NCBI RefSeq assembly: GCF_003313325.1
Contig: NZ_QMHQ01000004.1
Span: 372,001-436,000, forward strand
Source of the DNA: Pedobacter namyangjuensis
GTDB lineage: Bacteria > Bacteroidota > Bacteroidia > Sphingobacteriales > Sphingobacteriaceae
DNA length: 64,000 bases
Direction of reading: 5' to 3'
The notes under the pieces are model-generated. The model was given only the letters and a program-made list of their open reading frames with translations. It did not search any database and had not been told where the DNA came from. Shown here one piece after another: positions 35,162-43,338 of this stretch. Position 1 is the first letter of the stretch. Each line of letters starts with the position of its first letter. Made by a program: the position numbers and the translations under genes.

Positions 35162-36061
35162 TTAGTATTCCTCTGGGATGTTTTCTGTAGGTACTGTATT
35201 GTCTTGCCGACCTAAATTGTTAATTCGGCTCAACAGCCCTCCACTTTCAGCTCTTTCGGCCAGATTGTAATATAAAAGTGCGCCTGAAATTATTGGAATA
35301 GTCATTACGAATAATGCTAAATATTGCCCTAGCGAAACCACTATTGCGTAGGTTTTTGTAATAGGTTGCTCTAAGTGCGTAAAGGCACTTATCATGGCAA
35401 TTACGTAAGCCGGGATATTTATTACGAAGCTGGCAAAACTGGTTATGATAAGGATAACGATTATCGTTGCAAAAGTAATCCACCAATTGTCTTTTGTAAG
35501 CTTAAACGATCTTGTAAAAGAATAACCAAAAGATCCGTTTTCCATAATCATTATAGGGAAAAACAAGGTAAAGGCTGGCAGAATATAAAATCCCGGAATT
35601 AGGCATAGAATAAAACCTAATACGAAAAATATCGTCATTACAAATCCGCTTCCCATCATTCTTAAAAAGTAGTATTTGTAATATGCCCATACTTCTGCAA
35701 CAGACGGCGGTATATTACCCTTGCGAATGTATAGAGAGATATAGCTTAATACCGTTGTGTATAACGAGGTGTAAATAAGTATAAAAAACAATAGGATAAA
35801 AAGATATTGCAAACCATACCGATAAAACATAGAAAAGGGAGAGTTACCATAAACCTTAGTAATGCTCATCGGGTCTGACATATCCTTGCTCATCTGTAGC
35901 TGCTGAACCAGTGTACTTGCCAAACCTGCAAGTATAAAAATACCGCATAGGTAAATGATACATTTAAAAAGTGGTTTAAAATTCTGCTTTATAAATAAAA
36001 ATGTATCGCCAATGATATCGCCGAATTCCCGTAACTTTCTAAATTCTACTGCTTGTTTCAT
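35162..36061 (-). CDS. Multi-pass membrane protein of the MoxR/DUF58 locus
   Basis: The 299-aa product has about six hydrophobic segments and no catalytic motif I recognise. The FILCLIPGFYILPAFTLFFPIMIMENGSFGYSFTRSFKLTKDNWW segment resembles glycerophosphodiesterase-type membrane domains and related DUF975-like proteins. It overlaps the SpoIIM-like gene by 4 nt. Confidence 0.7.
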   Translation of the reverse strand: MKQAVEFRKLREFGDIIGDTFLFIKQNFKPLFKCIIYLCGIFILAGLASTLVQQLQMSKDMSDPMSITKVYGNSPFSMFYRYGLQYLFILLFFILIYTSLYTTVLSYISLYIRKGNIPPSVAEVWAYYKYYFLRMMGSGFVMTIFFVLGFILCLIPGFYILPAFTLFFPIMIMENGSFGYSFTRSFKLTKDNWWITFATIIVILIITSFASFVINIPAYVIAMISAFTHLEQPITKTYAIVVSLGQYLALFVMTIPIISGALLYYNLAERAESGGLLSRINNLGRQDNTVPTENIPEEY

Positions 36062-37011
36062 ATAATTGATTGCGTTCGTTTATTTAAAATAATTGGATAA
36101 AGCACCACATACCAAACCATAAAGGCTAACGAGCCCGCAAGAATGGAAATACTTAACCAAATTGGCATATTGGTATGGCGTGTAATAAAGCTTTCGAAAA
36201 AGGCAGCCAAAACTATGATGGGCACCAAGCCTACTGCAATTTTTATGGCATCTTTGGCGCTATTTTTAAAAGCTACCATTCTGGTAAAAGTTTTAGGGAA
36301 AAGTAAACCATGGCCTAACACTAAACCTGCGCCGCCGGCAACAATGATTGCTAATATTTCTAAAGTACCGTGTATCCAAATAACTAAAATAGATTCGGCA
36401 CCTAAACCTTTACTAAAAAAATAATATTCAAAAGCGCCTAACATAATTCCGTTTCTCAGAATGATAAAAACAGGCATTATGGAAAATAAAACACCGCTTA
36501 CCACTGTTAAAAAAGTTACCCAAAGGTTATTGGTGGCGATATGAAACATCATACTAAGTTCGCCTTGCTTTTTGTAAACACCAAATGGATCGCCTTTGGC
36601 AATGTTCTCATTGGTCATGTTTACATAGCCATCGCCCAATATTAACCTTAAAAAAGTGTCATCATACATTGCAGAGAGTACACCGATACTTGCAGAAAGT
36701 ATAAAAAATATAAACGAATACAATATCTGCCTTCGGTATTTGAAAAAAAGAAGAGGTAATTCGTATTTCCAATAGATTACAAAACGTCCTTTTTTCTCCT
36801 TTTTGTTTTTGTAAAGTGCCTGATGTAATAGCGAAGCTATGCCGTTTAAGTACGCTGTCGTTTTTGAGTTGGGATAAAAAGTTTTGGCGTAGGCTAAATC
36901 ATTCGTTACATCAATAAACCGTTCAGCCAGCTCATCTGGGTTATGTGTTTGCAGAGCTTCGTAGCGCTTCCATTTTTCAGAATTTTGCTTTACAAAAAGC
37001 GCCTCTCTCAT
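36058..37011 (-). CDS. SpoIIM-like stage II sporulation protein M family membrane protein
   Basis: The 317-aa product has a soluble N-terminal region (about 1-90) and then five membrane segments, with the family signature NNLWVTFLTVVSGVLFSIMPVFIILRNGIMLGAFEYYF and IWIHGTLEILAIIVAGGAGLVLG. Despite the name, non-sporulating Bacteroidetes carry it next to RDD and MoxR genes. It is the first gene of the minus-strand run and diverges from the RDD gene. Confidence 0.85.
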   Translation of the reverse strand: MREALFVKQNSEKWKRYEALQTHNPDELAERFIDVTNDLAYAKTFYPNSKTTAYLNGIASLLHQALYKNKKEKKGRFVIYWKYELPLLFFKYRRQILYSFIFFILSASIGVLSAMYDDTFLRLILGDGYVNMTNENIAKGDPFGVYKKQGELSMMFHIATNNLWVTFLTVVSGVLFSIMPVFIILRNGIMLGAFEYYFFSKGLGAESILVIWIHGTLEILAIIVAGGAGLVLGHGLLFPKTFTRMVAFKNSAKDAIKIAVGLVPIIVLAAFFESFITRHTNMPIWLSISILAGSLAFMVWYVVLYPIILNKRTQSII

Positions 37012-37093
37012 ATTAAAATAATCTTTTTTGATTTTAAATTTCCGTTAAAATAAAACATTTTTTCTATTAGTCAACAAAAAATAAAAAAGCTAT

Positions 37094-37101
37094 TATATTT
37101 G
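37094..37101 (+). promoter_or_regulatory. -7 promoter element of RDD gene, 5 nt before ATG
   Basis: TATATTTG matches TAnnTTTG and is 5 nt before the ATG at 37107, again implying a leaderless or near-leaderless mRNA. Confidence 0.5.
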
Positions 37102-37106
37102 AAATT

Positions 37107-37847
37107 ATGGAGACAGTAAAGGTTAACACCAGCCAACATATCGACATCGACTATCCAGTTGCCGGTTTAGGAGAGCGAATTGTAGGCAAATTGATAGATC
37201 ATGGGATATTTTTTGGTGTGGTGGTACTTTACATGGTTGTAATGGGCTTTACCAAAATGATCCAAAACGATAGCATTTTTGCTATATCAGCGATTGTACT
37301 TTACGCAGTTGGTTTTGTTTTTTACGATTTGCTTTGCGAAATTTTCATGAACGGCCAAAGTATTGGCAAGAGAGTTATGAAAATTAAAGTCATCAGCCTT
37401 GATGGCGCACAAGCATCGTTGGGGCAGTACTTTATTCGCTGGATTTTTAGGATTATAGACTTCTCTCCGCTAACGGCATGGCTAGGTGGTTTTATTTGTG
37501 TGGCGGTATCTGAAAAAAAACAACGTATTGGCGACATTGTGGCCGGCACAACCGTAATTAAAACCGTTCCGAACACTAAAATACATAACATTGCCTTCCA
37601 CCCTGTTGCAAATGATTACGTGCCCACTTTCGAAAATGTGCATTTGCTAAATGACAGAGATATAGAATTGGTACACGAGGTATTATCAACCTATTACAAA
37701 ACGCAAAATGCTACCTTGATTTTTGAAATGGCTAATAAACTGACCAATCATTTAGGCATAACGCAAGTTCCTAGCGGGATGAATGAATTGGATTTTTTAC
37801 GTGTTATTTCAATGGATTATAACCAGGTTACTTCAAGAGCGGTGTAA
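37107..37847 (+). CDS. RDD family membrane protein
   Basis: The 246-aa product has the RDD domain at the N-terminus: PVAGLGERIVGKLIDHGIFF with the Arg and Asp residues, membrane helices, and SIGKRVMKIKVISLDG...QYFIRWIFRIIDF. The C-terminal about 80 residues are soluble and helical. RDD proteins are poorly understood; some may be transporters. It diverges from the SpoIIM-like gene and completes the locus. Confidence 0.88.
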   Translation: METVKVNTSQHIDIDYPVAGLGERIVGKLIDHGIFFGVVVLYMVVMGFTKMIQNDSIFAISAIVLYAVGFVFYDLLCEIFMNGQSIGKRVMKIKVISLDGAQASLGQYFIRWIFRIIDFSPLTAWLGGFICVAVSEKKQRIGDIVAGTTVIKTVPNTKIHNIAFHPVANDYVPTFENVHLLNDRDIELVHEVLSTYYKTQNATLIFEMANKLTNHLGITQVPSGMNELDFLRVISMDYNQVTSRAV

Positions 37848-38576
37848 CTATTTTACCGCATTAACCACCGCAGGGGCAACTTTTTTAGCCCAATCTAAAT
37901 ACATTTTACCAGAGGGATGCAGACCATCCGCAGCGATTAAAGTTGCATCTGTAGCCGCATTTCTAGAACCTGGCGTTATGTCTGTGTAACTAATACCCAT
38001 TGTCATAGTTTCGGCTCTGTTAATCGCGTTAAAGGCATCAATCTCTTCGGCAATAACTTTAGCATTCCTACCGCTTTGTTTTGCAAAAGGTGTTACACCC
38101 CAATCTGGTATAGAAACTACAAAAACCCTCTTTTTATCGCCTTTGGCAAAAGCAATTGCTGTATTTAGCAACTCGACAAACTCTTTTTTGTATAGTGCTT
38201 GAGAATCGCCTCTATATTGGTTATTTACACCAATCAACAAGGTTACTATATCATATTTAGCGGTTAGGTTTTCAGCTTTGATTGCAGTTTGCAGTTCGCC
38301 GGTCGTCCATCCTGTTCGAGCAATAATTTTTGGTTCAGAAACCATACTTAGATTAGCTGCTTTTAATTGCGCAACGAGCTGATATGGAAAAGAATCCATT
38401 TGCTGAACGGACTCTCCAATGGTGTAAGAGTCGCCAAGTGCTAAATAAGTTAATCCAGTTGTAGAACTACCTGCAGTTGGTGCAGGAATAGAAAAATTTT
38501 TTACCATTGCTTGTTCAGATTTTTTTCCGCAAGCCAATAATAAGAATAATGAAAAGAAAATTGCGCTAAATTTCAT
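37848..38576 (-). CDS. SGNH/GDSL-type lipoprotein hydrolase
   Basis: The 242-aa product has a lipoprotein signal with Cys at about 16 (LLLACGKKS). It has the SGNH blocks: LALGDSYTIGES (nucleophile Ser about 50), LIGVNNQYRGD (block III with Asn) and AADGLHPSGKMY (Asp/His). It probably acts as an esterase on envelope lipids, acetylated glycans or peptidoglycan. It lies 33 bp downstream of lipB and may be in the same operon. It abuts the RDD gene convergently with no gap. Confidence 0.9.
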   Translation of the reverse strand: MKFSAIFFSLFLLLACGKKSEQAMVKNFSIPAPTAGSSTTGLTYLALGDSYTIGESVQQMDSFPYQLVAQLKAANLSMVSEPKIIARTGWTTGELQTAIKAENLTAKYDIVTLLIGVNNQYRGDSQALYKKEFVELLNTAIAFAKGDKKRVFVVSIPDWGVTPFAKQSGRNAKVIAEEIDAFNAINRAETMTMGISYTDITPGSRNAATDATLIAADGLHPSGKMYLDWAKKVAPAVVNAVK

Positions 38577-38609
38577 AAATGAATTTACGCAAAAAGACTT
38601 AACACAGAT

Positions 38610-39305
38610 TTAAATCAACTGCATTTTAAAAAGCGAGGCGATATGGTTTTTCAGTTTATCCTTTACTTCATCCATATTTAATTTCCTGCCTATTTCACGC
38701 TCCATAGAGGTAACATCCTTATCGTCTATACCGCAAGGAACAATATTTTTAAAATAGGCTAAATCGGCATTTACGTTAAAAGCAAAACCATGCATGGTTA
38801 CCCATCGACTGCAACGAACGCCCATTGCACAAATTTTTCGAGCTTTTTCATTATCGGCGTCCAACCAAACACCGGTATAACCCTCATACCTTCCAGCTAT
38901 AATGCCATAATCGGCCAAGGTTAAAATTACTGCTTCCTCTAATGTTCTCAGGTAAAGATGTATGTCGGTAAAAAAATTGTCTAGATCTAAAATTGGGTAA
39001 CCAACAATTTGCCCCGGACCGTGATAAGTAATATCTCCACCACGATTAATTTTATAGTAAGTGGCCTGTTTTTCTAACAAACCTTGCTCATCTAAAAGCA
39101 AATTTTCTGGCTTACCACTTTTACCAAGCGTGTAAACATGTTTATGCTCGTTAAAAATCAGGTAGTTTGGCGTAGGCTCGTTGGTGTTTTCAGTTCTGTT
39201 TTTACCTTTTAGCGCTACAGTTCCGTTAAAAATTTCCTCTTGCCTATCCCAAGCATCTTGGTAATCGGTTAAACCCCAATCTATAAACTTAACGTCTTTG
39301 TTCAT
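38610..39305 (-). CDS. lipB: Octanoyltransferase LipB
   Basis: This enzyme moves the octanoyl group from acyl-carrier protein to lipoyl domains, the first step of lipoate synthesis. The 231-aa product has RGGDITYHGPGQ (88-99), the catalytic Lys at about 157 in KARKICAMGVR, and the acyl-accepting Cys at about 191 in IVPCGIDD. The gene is 9 bp after the phosphopantetheinyl transferase gene; both act on carrier-protein chemistry. Confidence 0.95.
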   Translation of the reverse strand: MNKDVKFIDWGLTDYQDAWDRQEEIFNGTVALKGKNRTENTNEPTPNYLIFNEHKHVYTLGKSGKPENLLLDEQGLLEKQATYYKINRGGDITYHGPGQIVGYPILDLDNFFTDIHLYLRTLEEAVILTLADYGIIAGRYEGYTGVWLDADNEKARKICAMGVRCSRWVTMHGFAFNVNADLAYFKNIVPCGIDDKDVTSMEREIGRKLNMDEVKDKLKNHIASLFKMQLI

Positions 39306-39314
39306 TTTATGAAT

Positions 39315-39956
39315 TTAGGCAACAACATAACCTAGCATGTAGCCGTCTTTTGTTTTAAAATAGTTAACCGTTAATTCCCTTGTTCCGGCAGGCAATTCAA
39401 CCAAAGCTTGCAAACTACCTTCTTCCTTTAATTTAAACGGCTTAATGTGGATGTGCTGTTTAAACTCCAATCCTTTTTTGCCATGCCATTTGTAAATAGC
39501 CTCTTTGGCACACCAAGCCACGTATAGGCCATTGGTATTATCACCAATTTGCTTTTGGGCAAGCTCCACATCCGATAGGAATTTATGTTTAATACTCTTG
39601 ATTTTCATTTTAATCAACTCAATATCAACCCCTACCTGTTTATTTTTACTAATAATAACCGAGGCGTAATCGTAAGAGTGACTTAAGGAAATATGCGTAT
39701 CGGAATTTACCAAATACGGTTTCCCGTGTTCATCCATTTGGCAATCGATATAATCTTGAGTATCAAGCATCTTCCTTAGCAAAACGCGGGTACTCAACCA
39801 ATGCAAAACACGTTTAGAATTGGTTAGGGAAGCAATTATATCCAGCTCATGCTGCTTAAGTTGCAAGCTAGCCAAAAGTTCGGCTTCGGTTTCCTCAATT
39901 TTCCATACAGCAAGTATGGTTTGATCATCAATATTTTTATTAAATACTACCGGCAT
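39315..39956 (-). CDS. 4'-phosphopantetheinyl transferase superfamily protein (Sfp type)
   Basis: This enzyme family attaches phosphopantetheine from CoA to carrier proteins. The 213-aa product has HISLSHSYDYASV, the Mg2+-binding GVDIE (109-113) and WCAKEAIYK (148-156). It is Sfp-type, not AcpS. With no polyketide or peptide synthase in view, activation of fatty-acid ACP is a likely job. Confidence 0.92.
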   Translation of the reverse strand: MPVVFNKNIDDQTILAVWKIEETEAELLASLQLKQHELDIIASLTNSKRVLHWLSTRVLLRKMLDTQDYIDCQMDEHGKPYLVNSDTHISLSHSYDYASVIISKNKQVGVDIELIKMKIKSIKHKFLSDVELAQKQIGDNTNGLYVAWCAKEAIYKWHGKKGLEFKQHIHIKPFKLKEEGSLQALVELPAGTRELTVNYFKTKDGYMLGYVVA

Positions 39957-39977
39957 CTCTTATTTAGAAAATCAATA

Positions 39978-39985
39978 CAAAAGTA
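39978..39985 (-). promoter_or_regulatory. -7 promoter element for PPTase-lipB operon
   Basis: On the minus strand TACTTTTG matches TAnnTTTG, 21 nt upstream of the ATG at 39956. No clear -33 element. Confidence 0.5.
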
Positions 39986-40025
39986 TCTTAAATTAATCAT
40001 AATTTAGCCCTAAATACTTCATAAA

Positions 40026-40562
40026 ATGATACTTTCTGATAAACGCATCTTACAAGAAATTGATAAAGGCACCATAATTATAGAACCTTTTAAACCCGAA
40101 TGTTTAGGCACAAACTCTTACGATGTGCATTTAGGCAAGTATTTAGCCACCTATAAAGACCGCGTTTTAGATGCGAAAGCACATAATACGATAGAGCATT
40201 TTGAAATACCGAAAGAGGGTTTTGTATTGCAACCGGGCACACTATACCTTGGCGTTACGCTAGAATATACCGAAACACATGCCCACGTGCCTTTTTTAGA
40301 AGGCAAAAGCAGTACCGGTCGTTTAGGTATTGACATACATGCTACTGCAGGTAAAGGAGATGTTGGGTTTTGCAACACATGGACTTTAGAAATTTCGTGT
40401 GCGCAACCGGTTCGTATTTACGCAGGCATGCCAATTGGCCAACTCATTTATTTTGTGGTTGAAGGTAACATCGAAAACATGTACAACACCAAAAACAATG
40501 CTAAATACAATAATAAAACCACACGCCCTGTAGAAAGCATGATGTTTAAAAACAAATTCTAA
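40026..40562 (+). CDS. dcd: dCTP deaminase
   Basis: This enzyme converts dCTP to dUTP, feeding dTMP synthesis. The 178-aa product has CLGTNSYDVHLG, the phosphate-binding EGKSSTGRLGIDIHATAGKGDVGF, and the catalytic Glu in NTWTLEI. Length is normal. The C-terminus (YNTKNNAKYNNKTTRPVESMM) fits the family's tail. It diverges from the PPTase gene and ends before a terminator. Confidence 0.94.
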   Translation: MILSDKRILQEIDKGTIIIEPFKPECLGTNSYDVHLGKYLATYKDRVLDAKAHNTIEHFEIPKEGFVLQPGTLYLGVTLEYTETHAHVPFLEGKSSTGRLGIDIHATAGKGDVGFCNTWTLEISCAQPVRIYAGMPIGQLIYFVVEGNIENMYNTKNNAKYNNKTTRPVESMMFKNKF

Positions 40563-40596
40563 ACTAGCAACTAAATTTTAATAGTTTTATTACTTT

Positions 40597-40634
40597 AAAG
40601 CCTTAGGTTTTTGTAACTTAAGGCTTTAATTTTT
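40597..40634 (+). terminator. Terminator after dcd, ending 5 nt before the first macroglobulin-like gene
   Basis: AAAGCCTTA pairs with TAAGGCTTT, followed by AATTTTT. The loop contains TAGGTTTTTG, a loose match to a -7 element. The downstream cluster may thus be transcribed from inside the terminator. Confidence 0.6.
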
Positions 40635-40638
40635 AGCG

Positions 40639-43338
40639 ATGAAACGAAAACTTTTAGTCCTCTTATTTACGATTGTATCCCTTTTCAGCCTCTCTGCATT
40701 TGTTAATGATGATGATCCGTTTACAGAACTGCTAAAAAAATTAGAAGAATTTTCTAAAAAATATCCTCAAGAAAAAATATATCTGCACCTAGACAAACCT
40801 TATTATGCCATAGGCGATGATATTTGGTTTAAAGCGTATGTTGTAGACAGCAGAACTTCTGCACCATCTACCATTAGTAATATTTTGTATGTAGAACTGA
40901 TAAATGAAAACGACTCGGTAAAACGCCAACTTAAGTTACCTATGCAAAGCGGTATTAGCTGGGGCGATTTTAAATTAACAGATTCATTGAACGAGGGCAA
41001 TTATAGAATTAGAGCCTATACCCAATGGATGCGCAACGCAGGTCCAAAGTTCTTTTTCGACAAAACCATAAAAATTGGGAACAGTTGGGCAAATAAGGTT
41101 TTTACAAAGGCTAATAACGTTTTAAGCGCAGAAGGGAATTCTCAAAAACTAAGCAGCACAGTAAAATTTACAGATAATGATGGTAAACCCTATGCAAACT
41201 GCGATGTAAACTATCAAGTTCAATTAAGCAACAGAACCATTTCAAAAGGAAAAGGAACCACTAACGCTGATGGCGAGCTAATAATTACGGCCCTAAACAA
41301 CCAACCCGAAATTTATAAATCGGGGGAAATAATTGCAACGATTACTTTGCAAAACAAACAAAAAGTTAGTAAGAAAATCCCAATAAAAACTACTGCCAGT
41401 GAAACAGACGTGCAATTTTTTCCCGAGGGCGGTTCTTTGGTTGATGGTTTGCCGAGTAAGGTTGCCATAAAAGCTACTAATGCAACCGGTTTGGGTGAAG
41501 ATGTAAGCGGAAGCGTAGTTGATAACGACGGCACAGAGATCATAAAGTTTGAGACCAGCCATTTAGGAATGGGCAACCTAATTCTAAATCCAATGCCAGA
41601 CAAAACTTACACAGCAAAAATCACTTTCAAAAATGGCGCTGTAAAATCTCTCGCGTTACCAAAAGCAAACAAAAGTGGCTATGTTTTATCAGTTAACAAT
41701 ATCGATACCGCTAAAATGTCGATAAAAGTAATGATTTCTACAGATCTACTTAATAAAGGCGAGCTTAAACTGGTTGGTCACCATAACGGCGTTATCTATT
41801 TCAACACAAAAATTCCTACGGCCAAACAATTGGTTTCTGTTAGCGCACCAAAAGCAGATTTCCCATCAGGAATTGTAACGCTTACTCTGTTCTCTCCAGA
41901 CAACCAACCGGCTAGCGAACGTGTTGCTTTTGTAAACAATAATGCCGACAAAATTGCTATCAATATTCCTAACGGTAATCCTAGCGATAAAAAGCGTGGA
42001 AATGTTACTTTAAATTTCAGCACTAGAAATGGACAAAAACCTGCACAAGGAAGCTTTTCTGTAGCAGTTACTAACACAGCTGCAGTAAAGCCAGATTTAG
42101 AAAATGAAAGCAACATTTTTACTTCTCTACTTCTTACTTCAGATCTAGTTGGATATGTAGAAAAACCTAATTATTACTTTATTAACAATGATGCTAAAAC
42201 CAGAGCCGAATTAGACAATCTTTTGCTAACGCAAGGCTGGAGAAAAATAGATTGGAGGCAAATCTCGGCAAATACAGCTCCGGTATTTACTTATCCTGCA
42301 GAAAAAGCCATGAAGATTAGTGGCACCATTACTAAAGGTGGCAAGCCCGTTCCAAAAGGAAAAGTATCTTTATTCTCTTCTTCTGGCGGATATTTTGCCA
42401 TCGATACATTGAGCGACGAAAATGGAAAATTTTCTTTTGACGATTTTGTATTTTCTGATAGCACCAAATTTGTAGTGCAGGCCCGAACCAACAAAGACAA
42501 TAAAAATGTACAAATAGATTTAGATATGGTACCCGCACAATTGGTTACCAAAAACGCTAATACGGGCGATATTGAAGTAAATGTTAACGAAAGCTTGACC
42601 GACTACCTAAATCAAAGCGATAAATATTTTAATGAGATGGTTAAGCGGGGCATGTTAGAACGCACTATAATGCTTAACGAAGTAAGAATTGTAGAAAAGA
42701 AAAACCCAGCACCAAATTCTCAAAATTTAAATGGCGCTGGCAATGCCGATCTAGTAATTACTGAAAAAGATCTGCAAAATGCAATTTTACTAAGTCAATA
42801 TTTACAAGGTAGAGTTGCTGGGGTACAAATTACGAACGGACAAGCATTTTTAACCCGTGCCATGGGCATGGGCGGACCAAGACCTATGCAAGTGATGTTA
42901 GATGGTATGAATATGGGTACGGAGTTTATGCTCGACGATATCGTTGTACAAGACATAGAAAGTATCGAAGTTTTAAAAAGCATAGGCAATACTGCAATTT
43001 ACGGTTCTGCAAATGGTGTTTTAGTAATTACAACAAAAAGAGGCGGAAGTTCAACTGGTTATAATCGCTATGCACCGGGCATAATTACTTATAATCCAAA
43101 GGGATATTACGCCATGAGACAATTCTATTCGCCTAAATACGATGTTGCAAATACAGATACAAAACCGGATTTAAGAACAACTGTGTATTGGAATCCGCAT
43201 ATTGTGTCTGAAGCTAGCGGAAATGCAACCTTTAATTACTACAATACCGACGTCCCTGGTGTTTATAGAGTGGTAATAGAAGGTATAGATGCCAATGGAA
43301 ATTTAGGCAGAAAAGTGTTTACATATCAGGTAAATTAA
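40639..43338 (+). CDS. MG2/plug-domain exported protein, paralog 1
   Basis: The 899-aa product has a signal peptide (about 1-20) without a lipobox. In order: an MG2-like domain (about 42-140, YPQEKIYLHLDKPYYAIGDDIWFKAY), an extra beta domain (about 166-255), FPEGGSLVDG (261-270), a long beta region ending LLTQGWRKIDW (529-539), a carboxypeptidase-regulatory-like domain (about 557-640), a TonB-plug-like domain (about 700-803; GRVAGVQITNGQ, DIESIEVLKS, AIYGSANGVLVITTKRGG), and a C-terminal A2M-like module (TTVYWNPHIVSEASG...). No beta-barrel and no thioester CxEQ motif. This copy keeps the best plug sequence. Function unknown; probably periplasmic. Confidence 0.85.
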   Translation: MKRKLLVLLFTIVSLFSLSAFVNDDDPFTELLKKLEEFSKKYPQEKIYLHLDKPYYAIGDDIWFKAYVVDSRTSAPSTISNILYVELINENDSVKRQLKLPMQSGISWGDFKLTDSLNEGNYRIRAYTQWMRNAGPKFFFDKTIKIGNSWANKVFTKANNVLSAEGNSQKLSSTVKFTDNDGKPYANCDVNYQVQLSNRTISKGKGTTNADGELIITALNNQPEIYKSGEIIATITLQNKQKVSKKIPIKTTASETDVQFFPEGGSLVDGLPSKVAIKATNATGLGEDVSGSVVDNDGTEIIKFETSHLGMGNLILNPMPDKTYTAKITFKNGAVKSLALPKANKSGYVLSVNNIDTAKMSIKVMISTDLLNKGELKLVGHHNGVIYFNTKIPTAKQLVSVSAPKADFPSGIVTLTLFSPDNQPASERVAFVNNNADKIAINIPNGNPSDKKRGNVTLNFSTRNGQKPAQGSFSVAVTNTAAVKPDLENESNIFTSLLLTSDLVGYVEKPNYYFINNDAKTRAELDNLLLTQGWRKIDWRQISANTAPVFTYPAEKAMKISGTITKGGKPVPKGKVSLFSSSGGYFAIDTLSDENGKFSFDDFVFSDSTKFVVQARTNKDNKNVQIDLDMVPAQLVTKNANTGDIEVNVNESLTDYLNQSDKYFNEMVKRGMLERTIMLNEVRIVEKKNPAPNSQNLNGAGNADLVITEKDLQNAILLSQYLQGRVAGVQITNGQAFLTRAMGMGGPRPMQVMLDGMNMGTEFMLDDIVVQDIESIEVLKSIGNTAIYGSANGVLVITTKRGGSSTGYNRYAPGIITYNPKGYYAMRQFYSPKYDVANTDTKPDLRTTVYWNPHIVSEASGNATFNYYNTDVPGVYRVVIEGIDANGNLGRKVFTYQVN

